Below are positions 18,845-28,608 of a stretch of DNA of 64,000 bases, in pieces. Position 1 is the first letter of the stretch. Every line of letters begins with the position of its first letter. The stretch is from Erwinia aphidicola (GTDB lineage: Bacteria > Pseudomonadota > Gammaproteobacteria > Enterobacterales > Enterobacteriaceae), in assembly GCF_024169515.1 (NCBI RefSeq), contig NZ_JAMKCQ010000001.1, forward strand, positions 2,914,001-2,978,000, in the 5' to 3' direction. The translations under genes were made by a program, and so were the position numbers. The notes under the pieces are model-generated. The model searched no databases. It had not been told where the DNA came from and saw only the letters and a list, made by a program, of their open reading frames with translations.

Positions 18845-19318
18845 TTGCTCCCAAATCCGCTGGATAAAAAAGACAGAATGCTGCTAGATCTGCTGCAGCG
18901 AGATTGCACACTCTCTTTGCAGGCGCTGGCCGATGCCGTCAGCCTGACCACCACCCCCTGCTGGAAGCGCTTGAAAAGGCTGGAGGATGAAGGCTATATT
19001 CGCGGCCGGGTCGCGCTGCTGGATGGTGAGAAACTCGGCCTTGGTCTCACCGCCTTCGTATTAATCAAAACTCAGCAGCACAGCAGCAGCTGGTTTCAGC
19101 AGTTTGTCGAGCTGGTGCAGGCGATGCCGGAAGTGATGGGCTTTTACCGTATGGCCGGGGAGTATGACTATCTGCTGCGCGTTCAGGTCGCAGATATGAA
19201 AAGCTACGACGGCTTTTATAAGCGCCTGGTGAACGGCGTCCCGGGGCTGATCGATGTCACTTCGAGTTTTGCCATGGAAGAGATAAAATACACTACCGCA
19301 TTGCCGGTTGCCCCATAG
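18845..19318 (+). CDS. decR: Lrp/AsnC-type regulator DecR (YbaO)
   Basis: 157-residue regulator; in E. coli DecR activates cysteine detoxification genes. It has an N-terminal helix-turn-helix ([25 protein letters not shown], about residues 20-44) and a C-terminal RAM sensor domain. The likely start is TTG at 18845 (GAGAGA upstream); the E. coli start aligns a few codons inside, where no ATG or GTG exists before the conserved [10 protein letters not shown] perfect TATAAT lies at 18807-18812. Its stop overlaps the upstream edge of the mdlA region, suggesting one transcript. Confidence 0.93.
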   Translation: MLPNPLDKKDRMLLDLLQRDCTLSLQALADAVSLTTTPCWKRLKRLEDEGYIRGRVALLDGEKLGLGLTAFVLIKTQQHSSSWFQQFVELVQAMPEVMGFYRMAGEYDYLLRVQVADMKSYDGFYKRLVNGVPGLIDVTSSFAMEEIKYTTALPVAP

Positions 19319-19364
19319 TGAGGCTGACCGCTCTCTCTCTTCGATCGATGATCAGGATGTTTTT

Positions 19365-21134
19365 GTGCGACTTTTTAGCCAATTAAGCTGGTATTTTCTG
19401 CGCGAATGGCGCCGCTATCTCGGCGCGGTTCTGCTGCTGATCGTGATTGCCTTACTGCAACTGCTGCCGCCGCACGTGGTGGGAAAAATCGTTGATGGCG
19501 TCAGCCGTGACGGTATGAGCAGCGCTCAGCTCCTGCTGTGGGTGGGGGCGATGCTGCTCACCGCCGTGGTGGTCTATTTACTGCGCTATGTCTGGCGCGT
19601 GCTGCTGTTTGGCGCCTCTTACCAGCTGGCCGTGGAGCTGCGCGAAGATTTCTACCGCCAGCTCAGCCGCCAGCATCCCGGCTTTTACCTGCGCCACCGC
19701 ACCGGTGACCTGATTGCCCGCGCCACCAACGATGTGGACCGCGTGGTATTTGCGGCGGGTGAAGGCGTGCTGACGCTGGTCGATTCGCTGGTGATGGGGC
19801 TGGCGGTGCTGATCGTCATGAGTACTCAGATCAGCTGGCAGCTGACGCTGCTGGCACTGCTGCCGATGCCGGTGATGGCGTTGGTGATCAAGCGCTATGG
19901 CGACCAACTCCATCAGCGCTTCAAACTGGCGCAGGCGGCGTTCTCCTCGCTCAACGATCAGACGCAGGAGAGCCTGACCAGCATTCGCATGATCAAAGCT
20001 TTTGGTCTGGAAGATCACCAGTCCGGGCAGTTTGCTGCTATCGCCAAAGACACCGGCGAAAAAAACCTGCGCGTGGCGCGCGTTGATGCGCGTTTTGACC
20101 CAACCATCTATATCGCCATCGGGCTCTCTAACCTGCTGGCGATCGGCGGGGGTAGCTGGATGGTGTGGCACGGCACGCTGACCCTCGGCCAGCTGACCAG
20201 TTTTGTTATGTACCTTGGGCTGATGATCTGGCCCATGCTGGCACTGGCGTGGATGTTTAATATCGTCGAGCGCGGTAGCGCGGCCTGGAGCCGCATTCAG
20301 TCGCTGCTGGCGGAAGCGCCCGCGGTCACCGACGGCAGCAAGCAGGTGCCGGAAGGGCGGGGCCTGCTGCAAATCGCGGTGCGCGAGTTTTGCTATCCGG
20401 GGGCGCAGCAGCCCTCGCTTCGCAACCTCAACGTCAATATCAAACCGGGGCAGATGCTCGGATTATGTGGCCCGACCGGCTCGGGAAAAAGCACGTTGCT
20501 GAGTCTGGTACAGCGCCACTTTGATATCGATCAGGGGGATATTCGCTACCACGCTATCCCGCTGCCGCAGCTGCGGCTGGACAGCTGGCGCAGCCGTCTG
20601 GCGGTAGTCAGCCAAACGCCTTTCCTGTTTTCTGACAGCGTCGCCAACAATATTGCCCTTGGCCGCCCGGGTGCGACGCAGAGCGAGATTGAACAGGCTG
20701 CACAGCTGGCGTTTGTCCATGACGATATTCTGCGCCTTCCGGAAGGTTATGAAACCGAAGTCGGTGAGCGTGGCGTGATGCTCTCCGGCGGGCAAAAACA
20801 GCGTATCTCCATCGCCCGGGCGCTGCTGATGAATGCTGAGATCCTGATTCTGGATGATGCCCTGTCAGCGGTCGATGGCCGTACTGAACATCAAATTCTG
20901 CATAATTTGCGGCGCTGGGGAGAAGGGCGCACGGTGATCATTAGTGCTCATCGTCTGTCTGCGCTGACTGAGGCCAGTGAAATCCTGGTGCTGCAGCACG
21001 GCGTAGTGGCTCAGCGCGGCAATCATGAACAGCTCGCCAGCAGCCCGGGCTGGTATCGCGATATGTACCGCTATCAGCAGCTGGAAGCGGCGCTGGATGA
21101 CGACGAGATCGAACAGGGAGTGCCGCATGGCTAG
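19365..21134 (+). CDS. mdlA: ABC exporter half-transporter MdlA
   Basis: 589-residue ABC half-transporter of the multidrug/lipid exporter type: six transmembrane helices (about 15-290) fused to a nucleotide-binding domain (about 335-575) with Walker [10 protein letters not shown], signature LSGGQKQR and Walker B ILILDDA. The start is set at GTG 19365 ([15 protein letters not shown]), with AGGATG upstream; it aligns with the E. coli N-terminus, while 57 bases of upstream open frame overlap decR and have no homology. Its end overlaps mdlB by 8 bp, so the two are translationally coupled. Confidence 0.93.
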   Translation: MRLFSQLSWYFLREWRRYLGAVLLLIVIALLQLLPPHVVGKIVDGVSRDGMSSAQLLLWVGAMLLTAVVVYLLRYVWRVLLFGASYQLAVELREDFYRQLSRQHPGFYLRHRTGDLIARATNDVDRVVFAAGEGVLTLVDSLVMGLAVLIVMSTQISWQLTLLALLPMPVMALVIKRYGDQLHQRFKLAQAAFSSLNDQTQESLTSIRMIKAFGLEDHQSGQFAAIAKDTGEKNLRVARVDARFDPTIYIAIGLSNLLAIGGGSWMVWHGTLTLGQLTSFVMYLGLMIWPMLALAWMFNIVERGSAAWSRIQSLLAEAPAVTDGSKQVPEGRGLLQIAVREFCYPGAQQPSLRNLNVNIKPGQMLGLCGPTGSGKSTLLSLVQRHFDIDQGDIRYHAIPLPQLRLDSWRSRLAVVSQTPFLFSDSVANNIALGRPGATQSEIEQAAQLAFVHDDILRLPEGYETEVGERGVMLSGGQKQRISIARALLMNAEILILDDALSAVDGRTEHQILHNLRRWGEGRTVIISAHRLSALTEASEILVLQHGVVAQRGNHEQLASSPGWYRDMYRYQQLEAALDDDEIEQGVPHG

Positions 21135-22890
21135 AGTAACCCATCAGTGGCCGACAATTAAACGGCTGCTCTCCTACGGCAGCCCGTGGCGCAAATCCCT
21201 CGGCATGGCCGTAGTGATGCTGTGGATTGCGGCGGCGGCAGAAGTGCTCGGACCGGTGCTGGTCAGCTATTTCATCGACAATATGGTGGCAAAACATCAT
21301 ATGCCGGTCGGGATCGCTGTCGGGCTGGTGGTCAGTTTTCTGCTGCTGCAACTGCTGGCCGCCGGACTGCACTATTGGCAGGCGCTGCTGTTCAACCAGG
21401 CCGCCGTTGGCGTTGTCCAGCGCCTGCGCACCGACGTGATGGATGCGGCGCTGCGTCAGCCGCTGAGCGCCTTCGATACCCAGCCGGTAGGCCAGATTAT
21501 TTCACGCGTCACCAATGACACCGAAGTGGTGCGTGACCTCTACGTCACCGTGGTGGCGACCGTGCTGCGCAGTGCGGCGCTGGTGGGTGCCATGCTGGTG
21601 GCGATGTTTAGCCTCGACTGGCGCATGGCGCTGATTGCGATTGCCATCTTCCCGGCGGTGATTGTTGTCATGCTGATCTACCAGCGTTACAGCACGCCGA
21701 TTGTACGCCGGGTGCGCAGTTATCTGGCGGAGATTAATAACGGCTTCAACGAAGTGATCAACGGCATGAGCGTGATCCAGCAGTTCCGTCAGCAGGCACG
21801 CTTTGGCGAACGCATGCGGGATTCCAGCCATTCGCACTATCTGGCGCGCATGCAGACCCTGCGGCTCGACGGCTTCCTGCTGCGGCCGCTGCTCAGCCTG
21901 TTTTCCGCGCTGATCCTCTGTGGGCTGATGCTGCTGTTTGGCTTTTCCTCGGTCGGTTCTATCGAGGTCGGCGTGCTCTACGCCTTTATCAACTACCTCG
22001 GGCGCTTAAATGAACCGCTGATCGAACTCACCACTCAGCAGTCGATGCTGCAGCAGGCGGTGGTGGCCGGCGAGCGGATTTTCGAACTGATGGATGCACC
22101 GCGCCAGCCCTATGGTGAGGATGTTCAGCCGCTGCAAAGCGGCAGTATTGAGATCCGTGACCTGACCTTTGCCTATCGTGAAGGGCGCCCGGTGCTGAGC
22201 GATATCAATCTCTCGGTGCCATCGCGTAATTTTGTTGCCCTGGTCGGGCACACCGGCAGCGGCAAAAGCACGCTGGCGAACCTGCTGATGGGCTACTACC
22301 CGCTGAGCAAGGGGGAGATCCTGCTGGACGGACGCTCGCTACCGACGCTCAGCCATGCCGCCCTGCGCGACAGCGTGGCGATGGTACAGCAGGATCCGGT
22401 GGTGCTGGCCGATACCTTCTTTGCCAACGTCACCTTAGGAAGGGATGTCAGTGAGGATGCGGTATGGCAGGCGCTGGAAACGGTGCAGCTGGCCGGGCTG
22501 GCGCGTGAAATGAGCGATGGCATTTATACCCGGCTGGGGGAGCAGGGTAATAACCTCTCCGTCGGTCAGAAGCAGCTGCTGGCGATGGCGCGCGTGCTGG
22601 TTGCCACGCCGCAGATCCTGATTCTGGATGAGGCCACTGCGAACATCGACTCCGGTACCGAGCAGGCGATTCAGAAGGCGCTGCGCGCCGTGCGCGAACG
22701 TACCACGCTGGTGGTGATTGCGCACCGCCTCTCAACCATCACCGAAGCCGATACCATTATGGTGTTGCACCGTGGGCAGGCAGTCGAGCGCGGCAGCCAT
22801 CAGCAACTGCTGGCCGCACGCGGGCGCTACTGGCAAATGTACCAGCTACAGCTGGCAGGTGAAGAGCTGGCTGCGGCGGAAAATCAGTAA
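21127..22890 (+). CDS. mdlB: ABC exporter half-transporter MdlB
   Basis: 587-residue partner of MdlA, with six transmembrane helices and a nucleotide-binding domain containing Walker [10 protein letters not shown], signature [10 protein letters not shown] (Gly-Gly replaced by Val-Gly, as in E. coli MdlB) and Walker B ILILDEA. The pair MdlAB presumably forms a heterodimeric exporter. The start at 21127 lies inside the end of mdlA with GGGAG upstream. The decR-mdlA-mdlB order is conserved in enterics; the transported substrate is not known. Confidence 0.96.
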   Translation: MARVTHQWPTIKRLLSYGSPWRKSLGMAVVMLWIAAAAEVLGPVLVSYFIDNMVAKHHMPVGIAVGLVVSFLLLQLLAAGLHYWQALLFNQAAVGVVQRLRTDVMDAALRQPLSAFDTQPVGQIISRVTNDTEVVRDLYVTVVATVLRSAALVGAMLVAMFSLDWRMALIAIAIFPAVIVVMLIYQRYSTPIVRRVRSYLAEINNGFNEVINGMSVIQQFRQQARFGERMRDSSHSHYLARMQTLRLDGFLLRPLLSLFSALILCGLMLLFGFSSVGSIEVGVLYAFINYLGRLNEPLIELTTQQSMLQQAVVAGERIFELMDAPRQPYGEDVQPLQSGSIEIRDLTFAYREGRPVLSDINLSVPSRNFVALVGHTGSGKSTLANLLMGYYPLSKGEILLDGRSLPTLSHAALRDSVAMVQQDPVVLADTFFANVTLGRDVSEDAVWQALETVQLAGLAREMSDGIYTRLGEQGNNLSVGQKQLLAMARVLVATPQILILDEATANIDSGTEQAIQKALRAVRERTTLVVIAHRLSTITEADTIMVLHRGQAVERGSHQQLLAARGRYWQMYQLQLAGEELAAAENQ

Positions 22891-22967
22891 TCTGCGCCGC
22901 TGCGCTGCACCAAATGCAGGCGAATAACGGCCTGCATCCCCTCCAATGCACTGCACTAACGCACAAC

Positions 22968-22991
22968 GCACCGTAATGGTGCGTTTTTTTT
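22968..22991 (+). promoter_or_regulatory. Combined mdlB terminator and candidate NtrC box upstream of glnK
   Basis: GCACC-GTAA-TGGTGC (22968-22982) is followed by T-rich sequence (22984-22991). It reads as a rho-independent terminator for mdlB, yet it also matches the NtrC enhancer consensus (GCACC-N4-TGGTGC) exactly and lies about 110 bp upstream of the glnK sigma-54 promoter, a normal enhancer distance. Both roles are inferred. Confidence 0.6.
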
Positions 22992-23091
22992 GTGCTCAAT
23001 CCCGTACCGTGATTTTCCCGGCGATCTTCCTCCCAGTCGCGACTCAGACCAGCACTGACTAATCGTCTGAAAAATTCAGATTTTTGAACTA

Positions 23092-23107
23092 TGGCACAGC
23101 GTTTGCT
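23092..23107 (+). promoter_or_regulatory. Sigma-54 promoter of glnK-amtB
   Basis: TGGCAC-N5-TTGCT, a full match to the RpoN -24/-12 consensus, 52 bases before the glnK start. It implies activation by phosphorylated NtrC under nitrogen limitation, as known for E. coli glnKamtB. Confidence 0.92.
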
Positions 23108-23159
23108 TAATAGATTTCGTGTCGGCAAAACAACCGTTTTTATACCTGGAGGGGATCGT

Positions 23160-23498
23160 ATGAAGCTGGTTACCGTGGTAATCAAACCGTTCAAACTGGA
23201 AGACGTGCGTGAAGCGCTGTCGTCTATCGGCATTCAGGGCCTGACTGTGACTGAAGTCAAAGGCTTTGGCCGCCAGAAAGGGCATGCAGAATTGTATCGC
23301 GGTGCTGAATACAGCGTGAACTTCCTGCCAAAAGTAAAAATCGATATTGCGATTGCAGATGACCAGCTGGATGAAGTGGTTGATGTGATTAGCAAAGCCG
23401 CTTATACCGGCAAAATTGGTGACGGGAAGATCTTCGTTGCAGAATTGCAGCGTGTCATCCGTATTCGCACCGGTGAAACTGACGAAGCAGCACTGTAA
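23160..23498 (+). CDS. glnK: Nitrogen regulatory PII protein GlnK
   Basis: 112-residue PII signal protein that binds ATP/ADP and 2-oxoglutarate and plugs the AmtB channel when nitrogen is sufficient. The T-loop with the uridylylation site Tyr51 is visible (GHAELYRGAEYSVNF), and the C-terminal signature KIFVAELQRVIRIRTGE is intact. Start 23160 follows GGAGGGG. An upstream open frame runs through the sigma-54 promoter and is not coding. amtB follows after 34 bp. Confidence 0.98.
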   Translation: MKLVTVVIKPFKLEDVREALSSIGIQGLTVTEVKGFGRQKGHAELYRGAEYSVNFLPKVKIDIAIADDQLDEVVDVISKAAYTGKIGDGKIFVAELQRVIRIRTGETDEAAL

Positions 23499-23532
23499 TT
23501 CGGGGCTAAGAATTGTGATGGGATGGGATAAA

Positions 23533-24819
23533 ATGAAAAAACTCGCTAAGTTTGGCCTCGCCGGCGTGACTCTTTTACCGTCGCTGGCCATGGCAGCCGC
23601 GCCTGCGGTAGCTGATAAAGCCGATAACGCTTTTATGATGATCTGCACCGCGCTGGTGCTGTTTATGACGATCCCGGGTATTGCGCTGTTCTACGGCGGC
23701 CTGATCCGCGCCAAGAACGTGCTGTCGATGCTGACCCAGGTCGCGATGACCTTCGCGATGGTATGCGTACTGTGGATGGTTTACGGTTACTCGCTGGCCT
23801 TCAGCGAAGGTAACGCCTTCTTTGGTAGCTTTAACTGGGCGATGCTGAAAAATATCGCACCGACCGCGCTGATGGGCTCTTTCTATCAGTATATCCACGT
23901 CGCGTTCCAGGCCTCCTTCGCCTGTATCACCGTGGGTCTGATCGTCGGCGCTATTGCTGAACGTATCCGCTTCTCTGCGGTGCTGATCTTCGTGGTTATC
24001 TGGCTGACCTTTGCCTACCTGCCTATCGCACATATGGTATGGGCGGGCGGTTTCCTGGCTCAGGATGGCGCGCTGGACTTCGCGGGCGGTACCGTTGTCC
24101 ACATCAACGCCGCCGTTGCTGGCCTGGTGGGGGCTTACCTGGTGGGTAAACGTGCCGGTTTCGGTAAAGAATCGTTCAAACCGCACAACCTGCCGATGGT
24201 GTTTACCGGTACTGCGATTCTGTACTTCGGCTGGTTCGGCTTCAACGCCGGCTCTGCCAGTGCGGCTAACGAAATCGCCGGTCTGGCCTTCCTCAACACC
24301 GTGATCGCCACGGCGGGGGCAATGCTGACCTGGACCTTCGGTGAGTGGGCGCTGCGCGGCAAACCTTCTCTGCTGGGCGTGAGCTCAGGTGTGATTGCCG
24401 GTCTGGTCGCTATTACCCCAGCCTGCGGTTACGTGGGGGTGGGTGGTGCGCTGATCATCGGCCTTGTCGGTGGGCTTGCAGGCCTGTGGGGCGTGACGTC
24501 ACTGAAAAAATGGCTGCGCGTTGATGACCCTTGTGACGTATTCGGCGTGCACGGCGTGTGCGGCATCGTTGGCTGCATTATGACCGGCATCTTTGCCTCC
24601 TCTTCACTGGGTGGCGTGGGTTATGCAGAGGGCGTAACCATGGGCCATCAGGTCTGGGTACAGCTGTTCAGCGTCGGCCTGACCATTGTCTGGACTGCTG
24701 TTGTTGCCTTCATCGGATTTAAAGTGGCGGATATGATTGTTGGCCTGCGTGTACCGGAAGATCAGGAGCGTGAAGGTCTGGACGTCAACAGCCACGGCGA
24801 GAATGCTTACAACAACTAA
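23533..24819 (+). CDS. amtB: Ammonium channel AmtB
   Basis: 428 residues, as in E. coli, with a cleavable signal peptide (MKKLAKFGLAGVTLLPSLAMAAAP) and eleven membrane helices. The Amt signature GGTVVHINAAVAGLVGAYLVG carries the first of the twin pore histidines, and GVHGVCGIVGCI the second. Start at 23533 follows GGGATG; an in-frame upstream start inside glnK is rejected. It forms an operon with glnK, whose product blocks the channel. Confidence 0.98.
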   Translation: MKKLAKFGLAGVTLLPSLAMAAAPAVADKADNAFMMICTALVLFMTIPGIALFYGGLIRAKNVLSMLTQVAMTFAMVCVLWMVYGYSLAFSEGNAFFGSFNWAMLKNIAPTALMGSFYQYIHVAFQASFACITVGLIVGAIAERIRFSAVLIFVVIWLTFAYLPIAHMVWAGGFLAQDGALDFAGGTVVHINAAVAGLVGAYLVGKRAGFGKESFKPHNLPMVFTGTAILYFGWFGFNAGSASAANEIAGLAFLNTVIATAGAMLTWTFGEWALRGKPSLLGVSSGVIAGLVAITPACGYVGVGGALIIGLVGGLAGLWGVTSLKKWLRVDDPCDVFGVHGVCGIVGCIMTGIFASSSLGGVGYAEGVTMGHQVWVQLFSVGLTIVWTAVVAFIGFKVADMIVGLRVPEDQEREGLDVNSHGENAYNN

Positions 24820-24866
24820 GCTGAAGCTGACACTGATAAGAAAAGTAGTGCGCTAAAAACAATGAC

Positions 24867-24895
24867 AAAGCGGGCCATTTCAGGCCCGCTTTTTT
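24867..24895 (+). terminator. Terminator of glnK-amtB
   Basis: AGCGGGCC/GGCCCGCT stem, six-base loop, followed by T run. The convergent tesB ends 12 bases further on. Confidence 0.88.
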
Positions 24896-24906
24896 ATGGC
24901 TGATGA

Positions 24907-25767
24907 TTAAGAACGCTGACGGATCACCCCTTCCTGCACCGTTGAGGCAACCAGGACGCCCTGCTGGTTCCAGAATTCACCGCGCACAAATCCACGCGCG
25001 CTGGAGGCTGAGGTACTCTCCACGCTGTAAAGTAACCAGTCATTGAGATCGAAAGGGCGGTGGAACCACATGGAGTGGTCAATCGTCGCCACCTGCATGC
25101 CCGGCTCCAGGAAGCCTTTACCGTGCGGCTGTAGCGAAACCGGCAGGAAGTTGAAATCGGAAGCATAGCCGAGCAGATACTGATGAATACGCTTGTCAGC
25201 CGGCATGATGCCGTTCGCGCGCAGCCAGGTATAGCGCACCGGGTTGCTGGTATGGCCCTTTAACGGGTTATGAAACTCCACCGGACGGATTTCAAAAGGC
25301 TTCTCCGCGAGGAACTTATCGCGCGCCTTTTCTGGAATATACTGCGCCAGCTGCTGGGCAATCTGCCGCTCGGACGGCAGAGAATCCGGGCCGACAACCT
25401 GCGGCATGGTTTTCTGATGCTCGAAACCGGTTTCCGGGCCCTGGAAAGAGGCGGTCATGTAAAAGATCGGTTTACCGTTCTGTACGGCTTTTACCCGGCG
25501 GGCGCTAAAGCTCTGGCCGTCGCGCAGGTTCTCCACGTCGTAGATAATCGCTTTCTGGCTGTCGCCCGGGCGCAGAAAGTAGCTGTGAAACGAATGGATA
25601 ATGCGTTCCTGTGGCACCGTCTGTTTTGCGGCATACAGCGCCTGGCCCACCACCTGGCCACCAAATACCTGGCGTAGCCCCAGATCTTCACTCTGCCCGC
25701 GAAACAGCCCCTCTTCCAGGGTTTCCAGATCCAGCAGATTCAGTAAATTTTGCAGCGCCTGGCTCAT
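24907..25767 (-). CDS. tesB: Acyl-CoA thioesterase II TesB
   Basis: 286-residue double-hotdog thioesterase with broad acyl-CoA range. Conserved pieces include [26 protein letters not shown] (with the tight-turn region) and [12 protein letters not shown] (catalytic Asp region). The start at 25767 (MSQALQNLL) gives the E. coli length; an ATG three codons earlier is weaker. It lies between amtB and ybaY as in E. coli. Confidence 0.97.
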   Translation of the reverse strand: MSQALQNLLNLLDLETLEEGLFRGQSEDLGLRQVFGGQVVGQALYAAKQTVPQERIIHSFHSYFLRPGDSQKAIIYDVENLRDGQSFSARRVKAVQNGKPIFYMTASFQGPETGFEHQKTMPQVVGPDSLPSERQIAQQLAQYIPEKARDKFLAEKPFEIRPVEFHNPLKGHTSNPVRYTWLRANGIMPADKRIHQYLLGYASDFNFLPVSLQPHGKGFLEPGMQVATIDHSMWFHRPFDLNDWLLYSVESTSASSARGFVRGEFWNQQGVLVASTVQEGVIRQRS

Positions 25768-25994
25768 AAAACGCATCCTCAGTAATATTTCAGCCCTCAG
25801 TTTGCGAAATCCGACCAGTTACCGTCAATGACTGTTTTTGCAATCTGTGGCGCCAGGGGGAAATGCGCAAAAATCGGCGCTTCCAGGAAAAAATCAGTAA
25901 GTTGTGCCAGAATTAAGCTTACGCAGGCAGGAAAGCTCTGCCTCTTCGCGGTAATTTGGCTGTCGTAATCATTCATTGGAAGGAGAAGTTATCA

Positions 25995-26552
25995 ATGAAA
26001 ATCTGGCATGTATTAAGTGGCGCGGCTCTGGCTGTGGTAATTACAGGGTGTGCTGACAAAAGCAAAGATGTGCCGACCCCAACGCTGGGATCGCAGGTAG
26101 AAGGTCAGCAGGGGGTGATTAGGCAACCGAACGTGAGCGGGACCGTGTGGATCCGTCAGAAAGTGGCGCTGCCACCGGATGCGGTGCTGACCGTGACGCT
26201 GTCCGATGCTTCGCTGGCTGATGCACCGTCTAAAGTGCTGGCGCAGCGCGTGGTGCGCACGGAAGGTAAGCAGGCGCCGTTCCAGTTTACCCTGCCGTTT
26301 AACCCGGCGGATATCCAGCCAAAAGCACGCATTCTGCTGAGTGCGGCGGTCAGCGTGGATGGCAAACTGATGTTTATCACCGATACGGTGAAACAGGTGG
26401 TCACCACGGGCGGAACGCGTCAGGACCTGACGCTGGTGCCTGTCCCTGAAATGGCGATGCCAACCACCAGTGGGGCACCAGCAACCGTGCCTTCCACTTC
26501 GCCTACCCTGGTTACGCCATCAGGCGCCGTTCCTGCGCCAACGTCGATGTAA
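25995..26552 (+). CDS. ybaY: Lipoprotein YbaY (YscW-like)
   Basis: 185-residue lipoprotein with signal peptide MKIWHVLSGAALAVVITGC (lipobox VITGC). The body matches the YscW/META-type lipoprotein domain (VSGTVWIRQKVALPPDAVLT ... FNPADIQPKARILL), related to pilotin-like outer-membrane lipoproteins. The tail is low-complexity and rich in Pro, Thr and Ser (PTTSGAPATVPSTSPT), variable between species. Start 25995 has AGGAGAAG upstream. Exact role not established. Confidence 0.93.
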   Translation: MKIWHVLSGAALAVVITGCADKSKDVPTPTLGSQVEGQQGVIRQPNVSGTVWIRQKVALPPDAVLTVTLSDASLADAPSKVLAQRVVRTEGKQAPFQFTLPFNPADIQPKARILLSAAVSVDGKLMFITDTVKQVVTTGGTRQDLTLVPVPEMAMPTTSGAPATVPSTSPTLVTPSGAVPAPTSM

Positions 26553-26555
26553 CGT

Positions 26556-26584
26556 TTGTCGGGCGCGGCATCCGCGCCCGACAA
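26556..26584. terminator. Bidirectional palindrome between ybaY and ybaZ
   Basis: TTGTCGGGCGCGG/CCGCGCCCGACAA, a 13-base-pair stem with a three-base loop placed between two convergent genes. T tracts are short. It serves as a shared terminator and looks like a REP-type palindrome of another class. Confidence 0.7.
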
Positions 26585-26589
26585 TTGCA

Positions 26590-26904
26590 TTACCAGTGCC
26601 AGCGATACTTCACCAGGTCGATTTTCCCCTCGCGCGATACCTCAATCCCTTCCGCCTGCAGTGCTTTACGCTGTCTGCTGAGATCGTCACCCGTCAGCGA
26701 AATTTCACCTTTACGATTAATCACCCGGTGCCACGGCAGTTTGCTGCCTTCAGGCAGGCGCTTCAGTACGCCGCCAACCTGACGCGCCGCGCGCGATGAA
26801 CCGGCCAGCCGGGCCACTTCGCCATAGGTGGTGACGCTGCCATAAGGGATCGCGGCAACGATTTGATAAATACGCTGTTGAAAACTGTCCTGTTCGATGG
26901 TCAT
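26590..26904 (-). CDS. atl: Alkyltransferase-like protein Atl (YbaZ)
   Basis: 104-residue DNA-binding protein related to O6-alkylguanine-DNA alkyltransferase. The active-site motif PCHRV reads PWHRVI here, with Trp replacing the acceptor Cys, the hallmark of ATL proteins that flag alkylated guanine for nucleotide excision repair without removing the alkyl group. The helix-turn-helix and Arg finger (YGEVARLAGSSRAARQVGGVL) are intact. The start at 26904 (MTIEQDSF) is supported by homology onset; upstream frame is dropped. It is convergent with ybaY. Confidence 0.94.
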   Translation of the reverse strand: MTIEQDSFQQRIYQIVAAIPYGSVTTYGEVARLAGSSRAARQVGGVLKRLPEGSKLPWHRVINRKGEISLTGDDLSRQRKALQAEGIEVSREGKIDLVKYRWHW

Positions 26905-27027
26905 AAGCCTATAGCGAGGAAATAATCTGCAGATCGTGCAAGAAACCAACGGTCACCAGGGGGCGGCTTGCAATTGCCGGGGGCATCATTGATAATGCCT
27001 GCGCTCTGGTTACCCAGGGCACTCAAT

Positions 27028-27141
27028 GGGGGCCCGGTTGGTTCTCCCGCAATGCTAATTTGTGAACTCGGTCAGGTCCGGAAGGAAGCAGCCGTAACAG
27101 ATGACGCGTGTGCCGGGATGTAGCTGGCAGGGCCCCCACCC
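27028..27141 (+). ncRNA. ffs: 4.5S RNA of the signal recognition particle
   Basis: 114-nt RNA that binds Ffh and FtsY for co-translational targeting. The sequence has the closing stem GGGGGC/GCCCCC, the invariant apical part GGTCAGGTCCGGAAGGAAGC with the GGAA tetraloop, and the 3' arm GTGCCGGGATGTAGCTGGCA. Differences from E. coli are in the middle stem. The flanking sequence CCAGGGCACTCAA upstream would be removed by RNase P. Location between ybaZ and hha is conserved. Confidence 0.97.
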
Positions 27142-27196
27142 AATTCTGCCTCACCAGCCCTCACGACTTCATTCATTGCAAATCACACATCATTAG

Positions 27197-27415
27197 TTAG
27201 CGAACAAACTTCCATACTGCAACGGGCACTTTGTCATAAAGCTTATTCATTGTCAGTTCGGCCAGACGATGATCGGCAGCGGAATAGAATACAGCCAGTT
27301 CATCATCAGATAATTCGTACTTGTTCTTTTCGATGACGCGCTCAAGCGTGTCGATGGAACGACAGCGTCTGAGGCGCATCAGATAATCAGTTTTTGTTAA
27401 AAGTTTGTCTGTCAT
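27197..27415 (-). CDS. hha: Hha/YmoA-type nucleoid regulator
   Basis: 72-residue H-NS partner that modulates silencing of horizontally acquired and virulence genes. Typical sequence: [49 protein letters not shown] (about residues 13-61), which contains the conserved charged face that binds H-NS. It follows tomB on the minus strand with a 28-bp gap, as in other enterics. Confidence 0.97.
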   Translation of the reverse strand: MTDKLLTKTDYLMRLRRCRSIDTLERVIEKNKYELSDDELAVFYSAADHRLAELTMNKLYDKVPVAVWKFVR

Positions 27416-27443
27416 TATTAAACCGTAAATGAGTAATGGGTTG

Positions 27444-27824
27444 CTAAAACGAATGGCTGGCCTGTGTCAGGCTTGTTGCACATTCCTCTGCAAAAATGTT
27501 GAACAGTCGTTTGGCGGATTTCTGCCAGCGTTGTAAGTCCTGAACATTAATGCCGTAATTGCTGAACAGCATAAAGGTGTCATCCAGGTATTCATCAATC
27601 TGACTTATCAGATCGCTGTCCTCGATGTGCTTAATTTTGTAATTCATGGTGAATGCTGCAATATGCTCGATCAGGTCGTTAAGCTGCAGATTGGCAGCAG
27701 AGGTAGGATCGTTAACCCAGCCGTGGTGGCTGTCGCCTAACGTAGCCAGGCTTTCATCGTACAGGTTTTCACACAAAAATTTCAGCTGGGCAATATCATG
27801 CCTTCTCGGTGAGTATTCGTCCAT
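27444..27824 (-). CDS. tomB: Hha toxicity modulator TomB (YbaJ)
   Basis: 126-residue partner of Hha; in E. coli the pair behaves like an oxygen-dependent toxin-antitoxin system and affects biofilm. The N-terminal [24 protein letters not shown] is characteristic, and a Cys near position 115 (EECATSL) corresponds to the E. coli Cys that promotes Hha oxidation. It is transcribed just before hha. Confidence 0.96.
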   Translation of the reverse strand: MDEYSPRRHDIAQLKFLCENLYDESLATLGDSHHGWVNDPTSAANLQLNDLIEHIAAFTMNYKIKHIEDSDLISQIDEYLDDTFMLFSNYGINVQDLQRWQKSAKRLFNIFAEECATSLTQASHSF

Positions 27825-27967
27825 CTTTTTCCCCTCCTAAGCTTGCGAAACAGGCCATTAAACCGCACTTTAAACATGGGTGCCAGGAAGTGATAATTAC
27901 TATGCTATGTAACATCTAAACAAAATATAACTTATTTAAAATAACCTGCCGCTCGACTGACCAAATA

Positions 27968-28321
27968 TTACAATTCATCGGACATGTTGTGGCGATCGTT
28001 ATCAATGAAATCAAACACCAGCGCATCAGGAGTAAGGGTAAAATTGACCGACTGATGGGTTGTTTCACTCGCATCAATATCCAGACAGGCATTGAATACG
28101 TTCCAGCGGAAGCTGTAGTTCATTTTATAACGTGATTGTTGCAAATATTCCAGGGAAATAATTTTCAGACTTTCGGGAACATATCGCGCATTTTGTGAAT
28201 ACCATTCCAATGAACCAATCAGGTCATCTTCTATTTTGGGAATTATCTGTTGGATCTCATGCATTAATTCTAGTGGTTCAATGTTAGTTTGACGATATTT
28301 TAATGGTAAAGTTTTGCGCAT
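27968..28321 (-). CDS. Small hypothetical protein upstream of tomB
   Basis: 117 residues, not recognised. No signal peptide or membrane helix is seen. The composition is mixed and rich in Asn, Ser and Tyr, with a C-terminal acidic tail (DALVFDFIDNDRHNMSDEL). The ATG at 28321 is preceded by GAGAGGGAAAAA, a good ribosome site on the minus strand. Base composition is clearly more AT-rich than the neighbouring core genes, which together with its absence from the E. coli locus suggests acquired DNA. Confidence 0.6.
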   Translation of the reverse strand: MRKTLPLKYRQTNIEPLELMHEIQQIIPKIEDDLIGSLEWYSQNARYVPESLKIISLEYLQQSRYKMNYSFRWNVFNACLDIDASETTHQSVNFTLTPDALVFDFIDNDRHNMSDEL

Positions 28322-28577
28322 TTTTCCCTCTCAGAGTTAAATTTTGCTTATCAGCTTAATTGCTGTAGCCGAGTGGATAAGCCAGGTTATAAATTTAGTG
28401 TAGCCTATATTGATGATTTAACAGTTAATTATTTTACTCGCACCGGCATGCTTCCGCATAAAACCATCACCATGTTGAGTTTTTTTTATATAAAAAACGC
28501 TTCAGCCATCCGGCTCCAACGTAATAATTAGATACATTTTAATGATATCCGTCCTGCCTCCATCCACGCTACCTTAT
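28322..28577. other. AT-rich intergenic region
   Basis: 256 bases with no convincing gene. It is AT-rich and carries the promoter regions for the hypothetical gene (leftwards) and the metal transporter operon (rightwards). No hairpin terminator is seen. Confidence 0.5.
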
Positions 28578-28592
28578 TGTTATGTTATAACA
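28578..28592 (+). promoter_or_regulatory. Zur box of the zinc ABC operon
   Basis: TGTTATGTTATAACA matches the zinc-uptake-regulator consensus TGTTATANTATAACA at 13 of the 14 defined positions. It lies 16 bases upstream of the first possible start in the operon, where it would block RNA polymerase in the presence of zinc. Confidence 0.8.
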
Positions 28593-28608
28593 TTTAAGTG
28601 GCTTTTTA

